Below the pieces are notes generated by a model. It worked only from the letters and a program-made list of their open reading frames with translations, was not told where the DNA came from and searched no databases. From Halalkalibacter urbisdiaboli (GTDB lineage Bacteria > Bacillota > Bacilli > Bacillales > Bacillaceae_D), in contig NZ_MVJM01000002.1 of the NCBI RefSeq assembly GCF_002156385.1, positions 827,816 through 891,815 on the forward strand: a DNA stretch of 64,000 nucleotides. Direction: 5' to 3'. Every line of letters begins with the position of its first letter. The stretch's first letter is position 1. Positions 17,696 through 26,713 of the stretch are shown here, in pieces. The position numbers and the translations under genes were made by a program.

Positions 17696-18478
17696 ATGCC
17701 CTTTGCCAAAGAAAGACGTCAGCCTGCTATTTATTATGAAACAATCGGGAAAGGAACGCCGATTATTTTTATTCCACCGCCGGGTGTGGGGCATCTAACA
17801 TTTCGTTACCAGGTTGAGTTAATAGATGAATGTAAGCTGATTACGTTTGATATAAGAGGCGATGGTCAAAGCGGTCGAAGTTCCGAACCAATGACGATGA
17901 CACAGCTTGCTTACGATGTTAAACGAGTGTTAGATGCCAACCGAGTACGTAAAGCTGTTATTTGTGGTTACTCAAACGGAGCCTGCATCGCCCAAGAATT
18001 CGCACTCACTTATCCAGAACGGACAGTCGGTCTTATTCTCATCGGTGGCTATTTTGCAGTGAGAAGCTTTTTATTAGAAAAGGAATATCAGATCGGAATA
18101 TGGGCTGCCAAAAATGGATTAATGACGCTCCTGGCAGCAGGTCTAGCTAAAAACCATTTTTCTGATAATCAAGCTGCCAAGGAACACTATCAAGAAATCA
18201 AAAAAACGAATTCACAAATGCTAGCCGAGCAGTACCATGTTGGCTTGCATTACAGTAGCGCAGATCGACTTCACCAAATAAACGTTCCATTGCTACTCAT
18301 TTACGGTGCAAAGGATTATTACATCCAGTCCTATCAGTACCTATTTCGGCGGTTAATTCATGATGTAGAAGTGGTGTATATCCAACAAACAAAGCATCAA
18401 GTTCCAACAAAGGCCTCGCACGAATGCAATGCGGTCATAAGAAGCTGGCTGAAACGAAAAAAATTACTTCCTTCTTAA
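17696..18478 (+). CDS. Alpha/beta-fold hydrolase
   Basis: About 260 aa, cytoplasmic. The oxyanion-side HG region is replaced by IFIPPPGVGHLTF; RGDGQSGRSS is typical (about 60). The nucleophile elbow GYSNGA (Ser about 98), the acid in LLIYGAKDYY (about 205) and the His in KHQVP (about 233) complete the triad. Substrate unknown. An ATG at 17684 abuts AAGGAG and an ATG at 17696 is 12 bases from it; neither is ideal, so the N-terminus is uncertain by four residues. Repeat hairpins lie on both sides. Confidence 0.83.
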   Translation: MPFAKERRQPAIYYETIGKGTPIIFIPPPGVGHLTFRYQVELIDECKLITFDIRGDGQSGRSSEPMTMTQLAYDVKRVLDANRVRKAVICGYSNGACIAQEFALTYPERTVGLILIGGYFAVRSFLLEKEYQIGIWAAKNGLMTLLAAGLAKNHFSDNQAAKEHYQEIKKTNSQMLAEQYHVGLHYSSADRLHQINVPLLLIYGAKDYYIQSYQYLFRRLIHDVEVVYIQQTKHQVPTKASHECNAVIRSWLKRKKLLPS

Positions 18479-18511
18479 AAGGCACAGTCGTAACACTCGC
18501 TTCAACGAAAA

Positions 18512-18648
18512 GAGGCCGTTCCAAAAGGTTGTTTTTAAGAGGGCACTGAAAAAGGGTGGGTTTCCCTTTTTCAGTACCCTTTTTTTTAAACCTTTTCGCA
18601 CAGCCTTCATGCACTCTTTAAGCTTTTAAGACAGCCCTTTTTCGTTAT
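18512..18648. repeat. Nested repeats: family 1 hairpin inside a family 2 hairpin
   Basis: Outer arms GGCCGTTCCAAAAGGTT (18514-18530) and AACCTTTTCGCACAGCC (18589-18605) belong to the terminator-like hairpin family. Between them, 18539-18579 is GAGGGCACTGAAAAAGGG-TGGGTTT-CCCTTTTTCAGTACCC, identical for about 37 bases to the element in the spoIIP remnant. Beyond the right arm, 18606-18645 (minus: GGGCTGTCTTAAAAGCTTAA) resembles the block at 43084. It probably also terminates both flanking convergent genes. Confidence 0.75.
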
Positions 18649-18662
18649 TAAGCTATCAAAGA

Positions 18663-19784
18663 TTATGATGAGACTTCCTTTGCTCCGCCTTTCCTCTTTA
18701 AAACCAGTCCTAACAAAAAGATGACAATCGGAACGCCAAATGTAATTGGCATGGCGATGGGTGGCCAGTAATACGTCAACAAATCCATTGCTCGGTTATG
18801 ATCGCTAACGACCCAGTAACCGAATCCTCCCATAATGAGACTGACAGGAATAAATAATCCGTTTATTTTCTTCATTCCTAATAGATGCTTTACCGAAATC
18901 GTTCCACACAGCAAACACATCATCACTTGTATTAAGGCTGACATGGCGAAAAAAATGACCATAATCAGTTCATAACGGTGAATAAACAAACCTATCTCTG
19001 CACTTCTCGCCATTTGCATACAGGATACCAAATACTGCCCTGTTAACTCAGGAGATAATACACCAACCTCGAGAATCGGCCACATCAGAATAAGTAATCC
19101 GCTATATATCATGGCTACTCTCGATGATTTCGTCCACTTTTCTTTCTCTTTTACCATAGGTAGTAAGATCGCTACCATAAATATTGCCATCGCCCAATCT
19201 GCATTATGATGCTTTGTGACTTCAACTGCATTAAAAAACCCATTTCTCAACACTGGGAAAAACTCTCTAATTGTAAAATAGTCAAGCGAGCCTAATAATA
19301 GGAGAATATTTAATATAATGATTGAAAACACACCTAGAAGTGCTAATCTAGAGATGACCTCAACCCCCTTCATAATACCGTAAATACCCACACCGACAAT
19401 AAGGACGACAAAGATATAGATAGGTAAATCGGGTAAGAAGAAATCATGTAAATGATACACGACGGTAATCATGACTGTACCAAATGCCCCTAGAAAAAAA
19501 ATGAAAATACACAGTCCTATTAATTTTTCTCCCCATTTCCCAGTGAGGACGTTCATATGCTCAAAAATATTTTTATCAGGGTAGCGCTTAATGATTTTAA
19601 CCATTAACCACATAACCCCCAAGCCGAGGATGGTTGAAAATATCGTAATTAACCACATATCTCCCCCAGCCTGTCTCGCCAATATTCCCTGTGTAACGCC
19701 GATCGACTTAGCGTATACAATGTTAATAATAATCGCAATTAACATGCCATTCGATATTTGAATACGTCGTTTCATTTTATTCAT
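18663..19784 (-). CDS. Spore germination protein, GerAB/APC-type transporter subunit
   Basis: B subunit of a germinant receptor, in the inner spore membrane. 373 aa with about ten hydrophobic segments, the usual count for the GerAB branch of the APC transporter superfamily that binds the germinant. The N-terminal IAIIINIVYAKSIGVTQGILARQAGGD is typical. The start overlaps the gerC stop by ATGA; a second ATG three codons in has AAGGA 9 bases upstream and may be the true start. Last gene of operon 1, where the order A-C-B differs from operon 2. Confidence 0.9.
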   Translation of the reverse strand: MNKMKRRIQISNGMLIAIIINIVYAKSIGVTQGILARQAGGDMWLITIFSTILGLGVMWLMVKIIKRYPDKNIFEHMNVLTGKWGEKLIGLCIFIFFLGAFGTVMITVVYHLHDFFLPDLPIYIFVVLIVGVGIYGIMKGVEVISRLALLGVFSIIILNILLLLGSLDYFTIREFFPVLRNGFFNAVEVTKHHNADWAMAIFMVAILLPMVKEKEKWTKSSRVAMIYSGLLILMWPILEVGVLSPELTGQYLVSCMQMARSAEIGLFIHRYELIMVIFFAMSALIQVMMCLLCGTISVKHLLGMKKINGLFIPVSLIMGGFGYWVVSDHNRAMDLLTYYWPPIAMPITFGVPIVIFLLGLVLKRKGGAKEVSS

Positions 19785-20974
19785 TCCTTACTTGGTCTTG
19801 TTGGTTTCTCTAACAGCTGAGGATTATTTAAATGAACGGTTATATTGACATTGACCTCTACATCAGGAAATAACTCATCCCAATCGTCCTTTATCTCATT
19901 CCAATGCTGAGGATACTTTTCCCGAAACGTTCGGCCAAGCCGAATCACATCGACTTTGTATTCCTTTTGCACCATTTCAAGCATGGCTTCAATATCTTGT
20001 TCTAAATGTTTAATTACACCCTCTTCTAGTTTTTTCATCACATCGGTAATGTCTTGCTTAATAGGACAACCCAACTCCACCAAATCCAAATCGGATACAA
20101 TTTCCACATCAAAGCGAGCCTTGCCATGTTCATAAATAGGGTCGATATTGAATTGATTATGCTTCAACTCAATACTCGCCTTTCCGTCTCCATTCGGGCA
20201 AGGTACTGGTATAATTGCATTTCCCACTTTTTCAACAAACCAAAGCATCCCTCTGCTTTCTCTCGGGCCTAATTTCCCGACCATCTTATCATCTCGAAAA
20301 ACAGCCGTACCAAACAACTCCACTTGGGGGATACTACCAAACTCCTTTGGTTTAGTTGGGTCCACTCCTCTATCCCGTATATGAACAAGCGCCAAGTACG
20401 GGTGAATATTCTCACCTAGATAGGATTTTGACAATGTCATCATGTCCGTATTTGGTGCCTCCGATAAAATCGGACTGTATCTAAATAACTGGTCTAGTGA
20501 TACTCCAGGAACCACTTCTAGCCCTGTTTTCATTGCAACAATTTCGCTTGCTTTTTTTTCGGTAACGACAACCCATGTCCTCATTCTCAATTCATTATTT
20601 CTTGAAAAAAAATCGATGAGATCGACAATTCCTTCCTTAGCTACTTCTTCACTAACGACAATGATAATGTTATGCCCCCAATATACCCTCCTCGAAGAAA
20701 ATCTCGCTACATTACGAATTGCTTCAAAAATCGTATCCCCTTCTCCAGTAGCTGTCCAAATCGGTTCTCCTGTTCCCCCACCAGATCCCCCTTGGCCTCT
20801 CACATCTCCAGGTCTGGCAATTTGAGTAGTAACCGTAATTTTGTCATCTTCTCCCTTATCTAAACCTACCGCCATGACTAATGCCATATCATCAATTTCT
20901 GCCCTTGTCTCACAGCCTGAACAAAAAAGCAGGAATAGGCTGAGACTTAATACGAGTTTCTTCACCACAGTCAT
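19781..20974 (-). CDS. Spore germination lipoprotein, Ger(x)C family
   Basis: C subunit of a germinant receptor, lipid-anchored. 397 aa. Signal peptide with lipobox LFCSGC (Cys about 21), then the opening ETRAEIDDMALVMAVGLDKGE and VTTQIARPGDV of the family. RRVYWGHNIIIVVSEE (about 92) and a C-terminal domain with the FREKYPQHWNEIKDDWDELFPDVEV signature follow. The listed ATG directly abuts AGGAG; a GTG two codons later is better spaced. Middle gene of operon 1, 14 bases after gerA. Confidence 0.92.
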   Translation of the reverse strand: MTVVKKLVLSLSLFLLFCSGCETRAEIDDMALVMAVGLDKGEDDKITVTTQIARPGDVRGQGGSGGGTGEPIWTATGEGDTIFEAIRNVARFSSRRVYWGHNIIIVVSEEVAKEGIVDLIDFFSRNNELRMRTWVVVTEKKASEIVAMKTGLEVVPGVSLDQLFRYSPILSEAPNTDMMTLSKSYLGENIHPYLALVHIRDRGVDPTKPKEFGSIPQVELFGTAVFRDDKMVGKLGPRESRGMLWFVEKVGNAIIPVPCPNGDGKASIELKHNQFNIDPIYEHGKARFDVEIVSDLDLVELGCPIKQDITDVMKKLEEGVIKHLEQDIEAMLEMVQKEYKVDVIRLGRTFREKYPQHWNEIKDDWDELFPDVEVNVNITVHLNNPQLLEKPTRPSKE

Positions 20975-20988
20975 CTCCTCATAAAATC

Positions 20989-22515
20989 TTACCTCTTAGG
21001 AGAAGGTTTTTGGTTATCCCCTTCTCTTCGCTCATCCCCTTTCGCTGTACTCGGTCTTTCATCAAGCGTCCATAAAGGTGCTCTAAGCAATGAATCTTTT
21101 AGCTCAGTGCTGTTTAGTGGCATAACCGGGGAGAGATAAGGTTCTCCAAAGGAACGCAAGGAAATCGCATGAATAAGAAGCACAACAAAAACAACGGAGA
21201 AACCTAATAGTCCTAATGCTCCTGATGCAAGTAATAGTGGAAAACGAAGCAGTCGAACAGAAAACGATGCTGCATAATTTGGAATGACGAAAGAAGCAAT
21301 TCCAGTTGTCGCGACAATAATCACCATGGCAGGAGAAACTAATCCGGCTTCTACGGCTGCTTGACCAATAATTAAAGAGCCAACAATACTAACCGCTTGG
21401 CCAATAGGCTTCGGCATTCGAAGTCCGGCTTCCCGCATCAACTCAAACGCAAACTCCATCACAAGAGCTTCTAAAACAACAGGCAGAGGAACAACCTCCC
21501 TGCCGGCTGCAATTGTAATCGCTAACGGTGTTGGCAGCATTTCTTGATGAAACCTAATTAACATCACATACAAGGAAGGTAAGCTTAAACTAATCATAAA
21601 AGCAAGGTAGCGAATGATTCGAAAAAATGTTCCCATCCAATAATGAGAATAATGATCGTCACTCGCATCAAGAAACTGCCAAAAGTGAGTCGGGACGAGT
21701 AAAACAAATGGGGTATTATCAACAAAAATAGCAACTCTCCCTTCATAAATCCCTGAGGCAACTTTATCCGGCCTCTCCGTACCTTGAACCGTGATAAATG
21801 GGGACGTCGGGGCATCATCGATTAATTCCTCGATATAGCCACTTTCAAGGATCGCATCAATTTTAATCCGCTTTAGCCGTTCTAGCACCTCATCGACTAA
21901 GCCATCTTTTACAATCCCTTCAATATAAGCAATCGCTACACTTGTCTTTGAACGTTGACCAATATTCATCGATTGCATCCGCAGCATCGGGTCCTTAATC
22001 CGTCTTCTCACAAGAGCGATATTTACGCCTATCGATTCAACGAAACCGTCTCTTGGCCCCCTTATGACTGGTTCTGTCTGAGGCTCATCGATTGAACGTT
22101 TCGTTCCTCCAGAAGTAGAAAGAACAACTGCATGTTCACATTGATCAAGCAATAATACTGTATCTCCATTCAAAATACTGTCGATAGCCTCCTGAAAGGT
22201 TTGCACTTCTTTTTTGACAGAAGCATAGATTTTACTTTTTGCTAACTCCGATAGAGAGGGACATTCCCTTTCCTCATGATTCGATAGATGCTTGTCGAGC
22301 TGCTTTCCGATTAACGGTGCCAAGATTGACTTATCAATCACGGTGTCATTCACCATTTCATTAAGGTATATAAGAGCAGCGTCCAAATTAAGGTCACCGA
22401 TAATAAACTCTTTCTTTTGCAGGTCAGAAGGAGCACCTAGTATCAAATCAATCTCATCGATATTCTGTTGTAATCGAATGTACATGTTTTGATCTAAACG
22501 CTCCCTAATATTCAT
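20989..22515 (-). CDS. Spore germination protein, GerAA type
   Basis: A subunit of a germinant receptor. About 508 aa: a soluble N-terminal half (about 1-290, with ERLDQNMYIRLQQNIDEIDLI and the conserved RGPRDGFVESIGVNIALVRRRI near 160) and a membrane half with about five hydrophobic segments (about 295-470). These include PLPVVLEALVMEFAFELMREAG and SIVGSLIIGQAAVEAGLVSP. Start chosen at MNIRERLD with GAGGAG 7 bases upstream. First gene of operon 1. Germinant specificity cannot be read from sequence. Confidence 0.93.
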   Translation of the reverse strand: MNIRERLDQNMYIRLQQNIDEIDLILGAPSDLQKKEFIIGDLNLDAALIYLNEMVNDTVIDKSILAPLIGKQLDKHLSNHEERECPSLSELAKSKIYASVKKEVQTFQEAIDSILNGDTVLLLDQCEHAVVLSTSGGTKRSIDEPQTEPVIRGPRDGFVESIGVNIALVRRRIKDPMLRMQSMNIGQRSKTSVAIAYIEGIVKDGLVDEVLERLKRIKIDAILESGYIEELIDDAPTSPFITVQGTERPDKVASGIYEGRVAIFVDNTPFVLLVPTHFWQFLDASDDHYSHYWMGTFFRIIRYLAFMISLSLPSLYVMLIRFHQEMLPTPLAITIAAGREVVPLPVVLEALVMEFAFELMREAGLRMPKPIGQAVSIVGSLIIGQAAVEAGLVSPAMVIIVATTGIASFVIPNYAASFSVRLLRFPLLLASGALGLLGFSVVFVVLLIHAISLRSFGEPYLSPVMPLNSTELKDSLLRAPLWTLDERPSTAKGDERREGDNQKPSPKR

Positions 22516-22568
22516 CACCATACTCCTCACATCACCTTTTCAAGTAGGGTTTGTTAATCTGCATAGAT

Positions 22569-22574
22569 TATTCA
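22569..22574 (-). promoter_or_regulatory. Possible forespore -35 element before germination operon 1
   Basis: TGAATA on the minus strand, the sigma-G -35 consensus, about 55 bases before the gerA start. The matching -10 is poor (CCCTACT at about 18-20 bases), so this is tentative. Forespore expression would be expected for this gene class. Confidence 0.28.
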
Positions 22575-22623
22575 ATTACTGGGAAAATTTTAATTACAAC
22601 AGTAGAGAGAGGATGTCGCTTTC

Positions 22624-22824
22624 ATGAACCTGTTTAATACGTGGTTCTATCAAAACGTTTTAAATACGGAATGGCTTGTTTGGGGAATTATTATTACGAC
22701 TCTAGGGTTCAATATTCTTTCTCCGATTTTTCTATGGTACAGCTTAACAGAAACGAAATTTCAATTTCGGCCCGTTCGCTTCATTAAGAAAATAACAGGG
22801 CAAGAAAAATCAAAAGGCTCATAG
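22624..22824 (+). CDS. Small single-helix membrane protein next to germination operon
   Basis: 66 aa, one hydrophobic segment (about 18-42) and a basic tail (RFIKKITGQEKSK). Divergent from germination operon 1 with about 108 bases between starts. Small D-type proteins sometimes accompany ger operons and modulate receptors, but those usually have two helices and lie within the operon, so a link is only suggestive. GAGAGGATG lies about 8 bases before the ATG. Confidence 0.55.
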   Translation: MNLFNTWFYQNVLNTEWLVWGIIITTLGFNILSPIFLWYSLTETKFQFRPVRFIKKITGQEKSKGS

Positions 22825-22850
22825 TTGATATACTTCTTAATTCAAAGAAA

Positions 22851-22873
22851 AGCACTTGCTCGTTGCAAGTGCT
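22851..22873 (+). terminator. Hairpin after the 66-aa gene
   Basis: AGCACTTGC and GCAAGTGCT around TCGTT, 27 bases after the stop. It lacks a proper T run (CGATTAAG follows), so termination strength is doubtful. Confidence 0.45.
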
Positions 22874-22953
22874 CGATTAAGATGATTCGATTTCATAATA
22901 AACACTCAAAATCTCGCGGATGATCGTATCTTCACTCTCTTCCATTAAAAAAG

Positions 22954-22995
22954 TTATTGCATAAATTTACATACTGTTGTAAATTTATGCAATAA
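22954..22995 (+). promoter_or_regulatory. Perfect 18-bp inverted repeat just before a GNAT gene
   Basis: TTATTGCATAAATTTACA and its exact complement flank the six bases TACTGT, and the right arm ends 32 bases before the ATG at 23027. In this position it is either an operator for a dimeric repressor or a hairpin in the 5' leader. No T run follows, which argues against termination. Confidence 0.55.
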
Positions 22996-23026
22996 ACAAT
23001 AAATGTAAAAGAGGAGAGGAACAAAC

Positions 23027-23470
23027 ATGGCCCTAATAATCAAAACGGTTGAACAAGAGGATGTAAACGAATTAACCCATTTAATGTATCAGTATATCGT
23101 AGACTTTTACAAAAGACCTAAACCACCTATTGAAAAGCTACATCGTTTAATTGAGACCTTACTAAAAAAAGAACAAGGAATTCAATTCATTGCCAAACAA
23201 GAGGGAAAGCTCGTTGGCTTTGCAACATTATATTTTAGTTTTAGTACGACAAAGGCAGATAAAATAACGATCATGAATGATTTATTTGTCATTGAAAACG
23301 CAAGAGGAACCGGAGTAGCTCAAGAACTGTTTAACGCTTGCGAGACCTTCACGAAAGAAAATGGCTATGCCTATATGGCGTGGGTCACTGCAACCGATAA
23401 TAAACGTGCGCAAAGATTTTATGAAAAGATGGGCGGCTCTGTAGGAAACTGGTTGAACTATTCGATATAA
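23027..23470 (+). CDS. GNAT-family N-acetyltransferase
   Basis: 147 aa. The acetyl-CoA motif is VIENARGTGVAQELFNACETF (about 88-108). GYAYMAWVTATDNKRAQRFYEKMGG (about 113-137) carries the typical N..A..FYEK.G end of small-molecule acetyltransferases. Substrate unknown. RBS GAGGAGAGG lies 6 bases before the ATG, and a perfect palindrome lies upstream. Terminated by a repeat-family hairpin. Confidence 0.85.
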   Translation: MALIIKTVEQEDVNELTHLMYQYIVDFYKRPKPPIEKLHRLIETLLKKEQGIQFIAKQEGKLVGFATLYFSFSTTKADKITIMNDLFVIENARGTGVAQELFNACETFTKENGYAYMAWVTATDNKRAQRFYEKMGGSVGNWLNYSI

Positions 23471-23476
23471 CTAACA

Positions 23477-23522
23477 GGAGGCTGTTCCAAAAGGAGAAAG
23501 TCAACCTCTTGGAACAGCCTCC
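23477..23522. terminator. Bidirectional terminator hairpin, repeat family
   Basis: GGAGGCTGTTCC and GGAACAGCCTCC with an inner AAAAGG/CCTCTT part. It sits 7 bases after the GNAT stop and 16 bases before the convergent monooxygenase stop, so it serves both. Same family as 5486. Confidence 0.8.
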
Positions 23523-23537
23523 AACATATGTATGAAT

Positions 23538-24722
23538 CTACACCTCATAGTTAAATAACCATTCTAAGCGCTTGATTTGGAATGAGTCCGGCATTGTTCG
23601 TAAAAGAAGGTTTCGACATTCGATTGCGAACGGGTTTTGAAGCTGCATCAATCGGCCCATCATTCTAGATTTCCGTACCACTTTCGTCGTTCGGGGTACT
23701 CTGACTTGTTCATACTTCCTACATGCTTGTTGAACATGGTCGGGCTGGGCTTTTAGGCAACGGGCTAATACTAGAGCATCCTCCATCGCTTGAGCGCCCC
23801 CCTGCCCGAGGTTCGGCAGCATAGGGTGGGCTGCATCCCCTAACAAAGTAGCCCTTCCTTGACTCCAATGCTTAACAGGGCTCCGATCAAAAATTTCATG
23901 GACAAGAATATTTGATTCATCGGTAGACCCAATGACCGCTTCAATCGGTTCCCACCAGCCTTTAAATAGTTGCAGAGCTGTTTTCTTCCGTTCCTCGATT
24001 GTAATGAGCTGTCCCTGTGGGGCATTAATCGCGGCAAACCAAAAAATTCGCCCTTTCCCGAGATGGGAGAACCCAAACCTTTTCCCAAAGCCCCAAGCCT
24101 CAAAGCCACCTCCAAGTTCAACCGGGAAATTTGCACTCTCAAAATGGGATATACCGCGAAAGGCCGTGAATCCGGAATAGCGTAGAGGAGTTGAGCCAAT
24201 TATCGTTTTCCTAACTTGGGAATGAACCCCGTCAGCGCCAATGATTAAATCCCCTTCTGAAACATCTCCATTCTCGAATATCGCTCTAATGCTTGAAGAG
24301 TCCTGTTCAATTCGGACAAGCTTTCTATCGAATACAACTGTGTCAGGTTTTAGTTTTTGATACAAAATTTGTTGTAAGTCCGGTCGATAAATTAAGTAAC
24401 TGTACGTGCCATTTCGCTTCGCCTGTTCATGAACAGGTACGTCTACGAGGAGCTTGCCATCCCAGGTGCGGATTTCAGCTTTTTTTACAGGGGAGCCAAT
24501 CGTACGAACCTTTTCAGCAACTCCTAATTTTTCCAATGCCCACATCGCATTTGCAGCTAAAACAATCCCTGCCCCCGCTTCTTTAAGCTCTATTGCCTTT
24601 TCGTATACTGAAACCTTCCTCCCTACTTGCTGCAGGGCATTAGCTACGGAAAGCCCGCCTACCCCGCCGCCAATGACAATTGTTGATTCGGTGCTTTCAG
24701 TAGTTTTTCCCAAGTTGACCAC
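23538..24722 (-). CDS. FAD-dependent monooxygenase (salicylate-hydroxylase type)
   Basis: Flavin hydroxylase using NAD(P)H and O2, substrate unknown. 394 aa. The FAD-binding GxGxxG reads IVIGGGVGGLSVANAL (about 16-31). DGVHSQVRK near 163 matches the DG motif. The second FAD motif is LGDAAHPMLPNLGQGGAQAMEDA (about 290-312). This is the group A fold of PobA, salicylate hydroxylase and zeaxanthin epoxidase. It starts 14 bases after the DHODH-like gene, so both are probably co-transcribed. RBS is weak-to-moderate (AGAAAGGGTGG). Confidence 0.87.
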   Translation of the reverse strand: MVNLGKTTESTESTIVIGGGVGGLSVANALQQVGRKVSVYEKAIELKEAGAGIVLAANAMWALEKLGVAEKVRTIGSPVKKAEIRTWDGKLLVDVPVHEQAKRNGTYSYLIYRPDLQQILYQKLKPDTVVFDRKLVRIEQDSSSIRAIFENGDVSEGDLIIGADGVHSQVRKTIIGSTPLRYSGFTAFRGISHFESANFPVELGGGFEAWGFGKRFGFSHLGKGRIFWFAAINAPQGQLITIEERKKTALQLFKGWWEPIEAVIGSTDESNILVHEIFDRSPVKHWSQGRATLLGDAAHPMLPNLGQGGAQAMEDALVLARCLKAQPDHVQQACRKYEQVRVPRTTKVVRKSRMMGRLMQLQNPFAIECRNLLLRTMPDSFQIKRLEWLFNYEV

Positions 24723-24736
24723 CCTTTCTGTAATCC

Positions 24737-26590
24737 TCAGATCTGTTCCTTAATGGGCTCCCTCTTATGAAGATAGTTGAAGCTATATAGTAAACCAATG
24801 ACATATAAAGCAACTAAAAAATACGCAGGAAGCAGATGAACAAAATCCGTGTAGCCTATATGAAAATGAGTACCAATACCGGCGATAAATCCTGGTAGTC
24901 CGCCAAAAAAGAACGTCCACCATATCCATTTCTCACCTTCTCTAAATCCCCATAATGAAATACACAATAGTAGGAAGCCTTCCGACAGCAAAGCTCCACC
25001 AAAGCCAGCTCGATCGTGGGCAATCAAGGGGATGAGCTTAGGATCTATTTTGATAATCTCTTCGGGGCCAAGCTGTAAGAAGAGGAGATCCGTAGGGACA
25101 AACACGGTCGTCATCCCAATTACCGAAATAACGATTCCACCCAAAAGTAAGGAGAAGCCGATAACAACAAAGCATAACTGTCCAATCTGACTGCGCTTCC
25201 AGCTAGGATGATTAAGAACATTAACCCCAGATTCTCCTTTTCGCATCGTACGACTACATAGAAGTCCGGCTATAAAAAACGGCAGCAATAGCATATTATA
25301 AACAAAATGGAGAAGATCGAAATACCCAAACCCGATAAAATAGAAGAAATTTAAGAAGCCCAAGACTCCTGCAATGACAAAGGCTTTCCTCGCCCAATGC
25401 ACCTTCTTACGTATTCCGTAATAGGCTAGCTGCATATAGAGAAATCCAGCTGATATCATTACTCCAGCTAATGTATTACGGTCATGCGACATAAACTCTA
25501 GTATTTTAGGGTTTATATGACGAAGCTGCTCTTTCGTCAACCCCAAGAAATTCTCATCGTACGGAAGAATGACAGAAGTTAAGGCAAACACCATCGCGAT
25601 AATCCCCGCAAGAAATACACCTAGTCCCATTAAAAATAACCAGCCCCACTCCTTAAAGGAAGCGACTTCAGTCGTTCTGCTTCGTGCTGCCAAAGCCTCA
25701 TTAATTCGTTTAGGTAAACCAGGGCCACTATAAACTAACCCGCTATGCACTTGAATTAAATTCGCTCCAGCATCCAATAAGTCCAGTGCATCCTGAGGTT
25801 CGGTTACTCCCCCTGATGCGATAATTGGGATTGTCCGGTTCTCTTTACGCAGATGACGAATCACGTCTAAACAACGTGTCTTTGACTCCTTACCAACCCG
25901 ATAGCCGGTATTTGGCGTACCGCTAAGATCATCCAACACAATACCATCTGGTTCCATTTGTAGTAGCTCGCTAGCTATATGAGCACATTGAGTCTGTGCA
26001 CCGATGAGCAAAGGGAGGAACGAATATCTTTCTTTTAGCTTACGAAAGGTACTATCTTCGTCTATTCCTTCAATAATAAATAAATCTGCAATCGCCAATA
26101 ACCTATCGATAATAATGCACGTTTCATAGAAATTCCCTTCGTAACGGACTCTTACCATCAACTTCGAGCCGTTCTTGTTAAGAGTACTCAAGCATTTATA
26201 AGTTGCTTCCAATCCACTATTTGCATCAAGACGTTCATACCCTATTTCCTCTTGATGAACGTCTCGCCTTACCTGCTCTTCCTTGACCGGTTTTAATGTC
26301 ACCGGACCAACTGTGATATATCCAAACCCAAATTGAGTCATCGCTCGTAAAGAGGCTAAATCCGGGTCCAGTCTTCCGTTCAAACCGACCGGTGAGAAGA
26401 ACTCTACCCCTAAAATCGACTTCTTGATTTCAGCTGGTGGCTCCATATGTCCAAAAAAGGCGATCACCGAAGACCCAAAAGGAAACCTAGATAAAAGATT
26501 TAATGCCCCAAAGGTAACATCTCTCGCTTTTTTTGGAGGCAGCTTAAAAAGGAGTGGTTTAAAAATTGAGTGATAAGACCAATCAGGCAT
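24737..26590 (-). CDS. Dihydroorotate-dehydrogenase-like domain fused to a polytopic membrane domain
   Basis: About 617 aa. Residues 1-300 resemble class 2 PyrD: KPLLFKLPPKKARDVTF, VGLNGRLDPDLASLRAMTQFGFGYITVGPVT, LDDLSGTPNTG, and IIASGGVTEPQDALDLLDAGANLIQVHSGLVYSGPGL (FMN phosphate site). The usual GNP and NMGFNN substrate motifs are not recognisable, so it may not act on dihydroorotate. Residues about 320-617 hold seven or so hydrophobic segments with a twofold-repeated pattern (LG(L/P)..(Q/E)..I.PK...(F/L)(M/I)(S/A)HDR). Start at MPDWSYHS with AGGAGG 7 bases upstream. Lies between an MFS transporter and a flavin monooxygenase. Confidence 0.75.
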   Translation of the reverse strand: MPDWSYHSIFKPLLFKLPPKKARDVTFGALNLLSRFPFGSSVIAFFGHMEPPAEIKKSILGVEFFSPVGLNGRLDPDLASLRAMTQFGFGYITVGPVTLKPVKEEQVRRDVHQEEIGYERLDANSGLEATYKCLSTLNKNGSKLMVRVRYEGNFYETCIIIDRLLAIADLFIIEGIDEDSTFRKLKERYSFLPLLIGAQTQCAHIASELLQMEPDGIVLDDLSGTPNTGYRVGKESKTRCLDVIRHLRKENRTIPIIASGGVTEPQDALDLLDAGANLIQVHSGLVYSGPGLPKRINEALAARSRTTEVASFKEWGWLFLMGLGVFLAGIIAMVFALTSVILPYDENFLGLTKEQLRHINPKILEFMSHDRNTLAGVMISAGFLYMQLAYYGIRKKVHWARKAFVIAGVLGFLNFFYFIGFGYFDLLHFVYNMLLLPFFIAGLLCSRTMRKGESGVNVLNHPSWKRSQIGQLCFVVIGFSLLLGGIVISVIGMTTVFVPTDLLFLQLGPEEIIKIDPKLIPLIAHDRAGFGGALLSEGFLLLCISLWGFREGEKWIWWTFFFGGLPGFIAGIGTHFHIGYTDFVHLLPAYFLVALYVIGLLYSFNYLHKREPIKEQI

Positions 26591-26713
26591 AGGCATACCT
26601 CCTAATAAACATTTAACACTTTTACATATAGGTGAGTTAAATATAACTGTATCACAAATCGCTGTTTCACTTTTTTGATTTTGCACTAAATGATAGGGTC
26701 TTCCATTTTAAAG

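Noticed and set aside
23840-24586. Several frames of 70-119 codons over the FAD monooxygenase gene
   Set aside because: Shadows in both orientations; the monooxygenase has complete FAD motifs.
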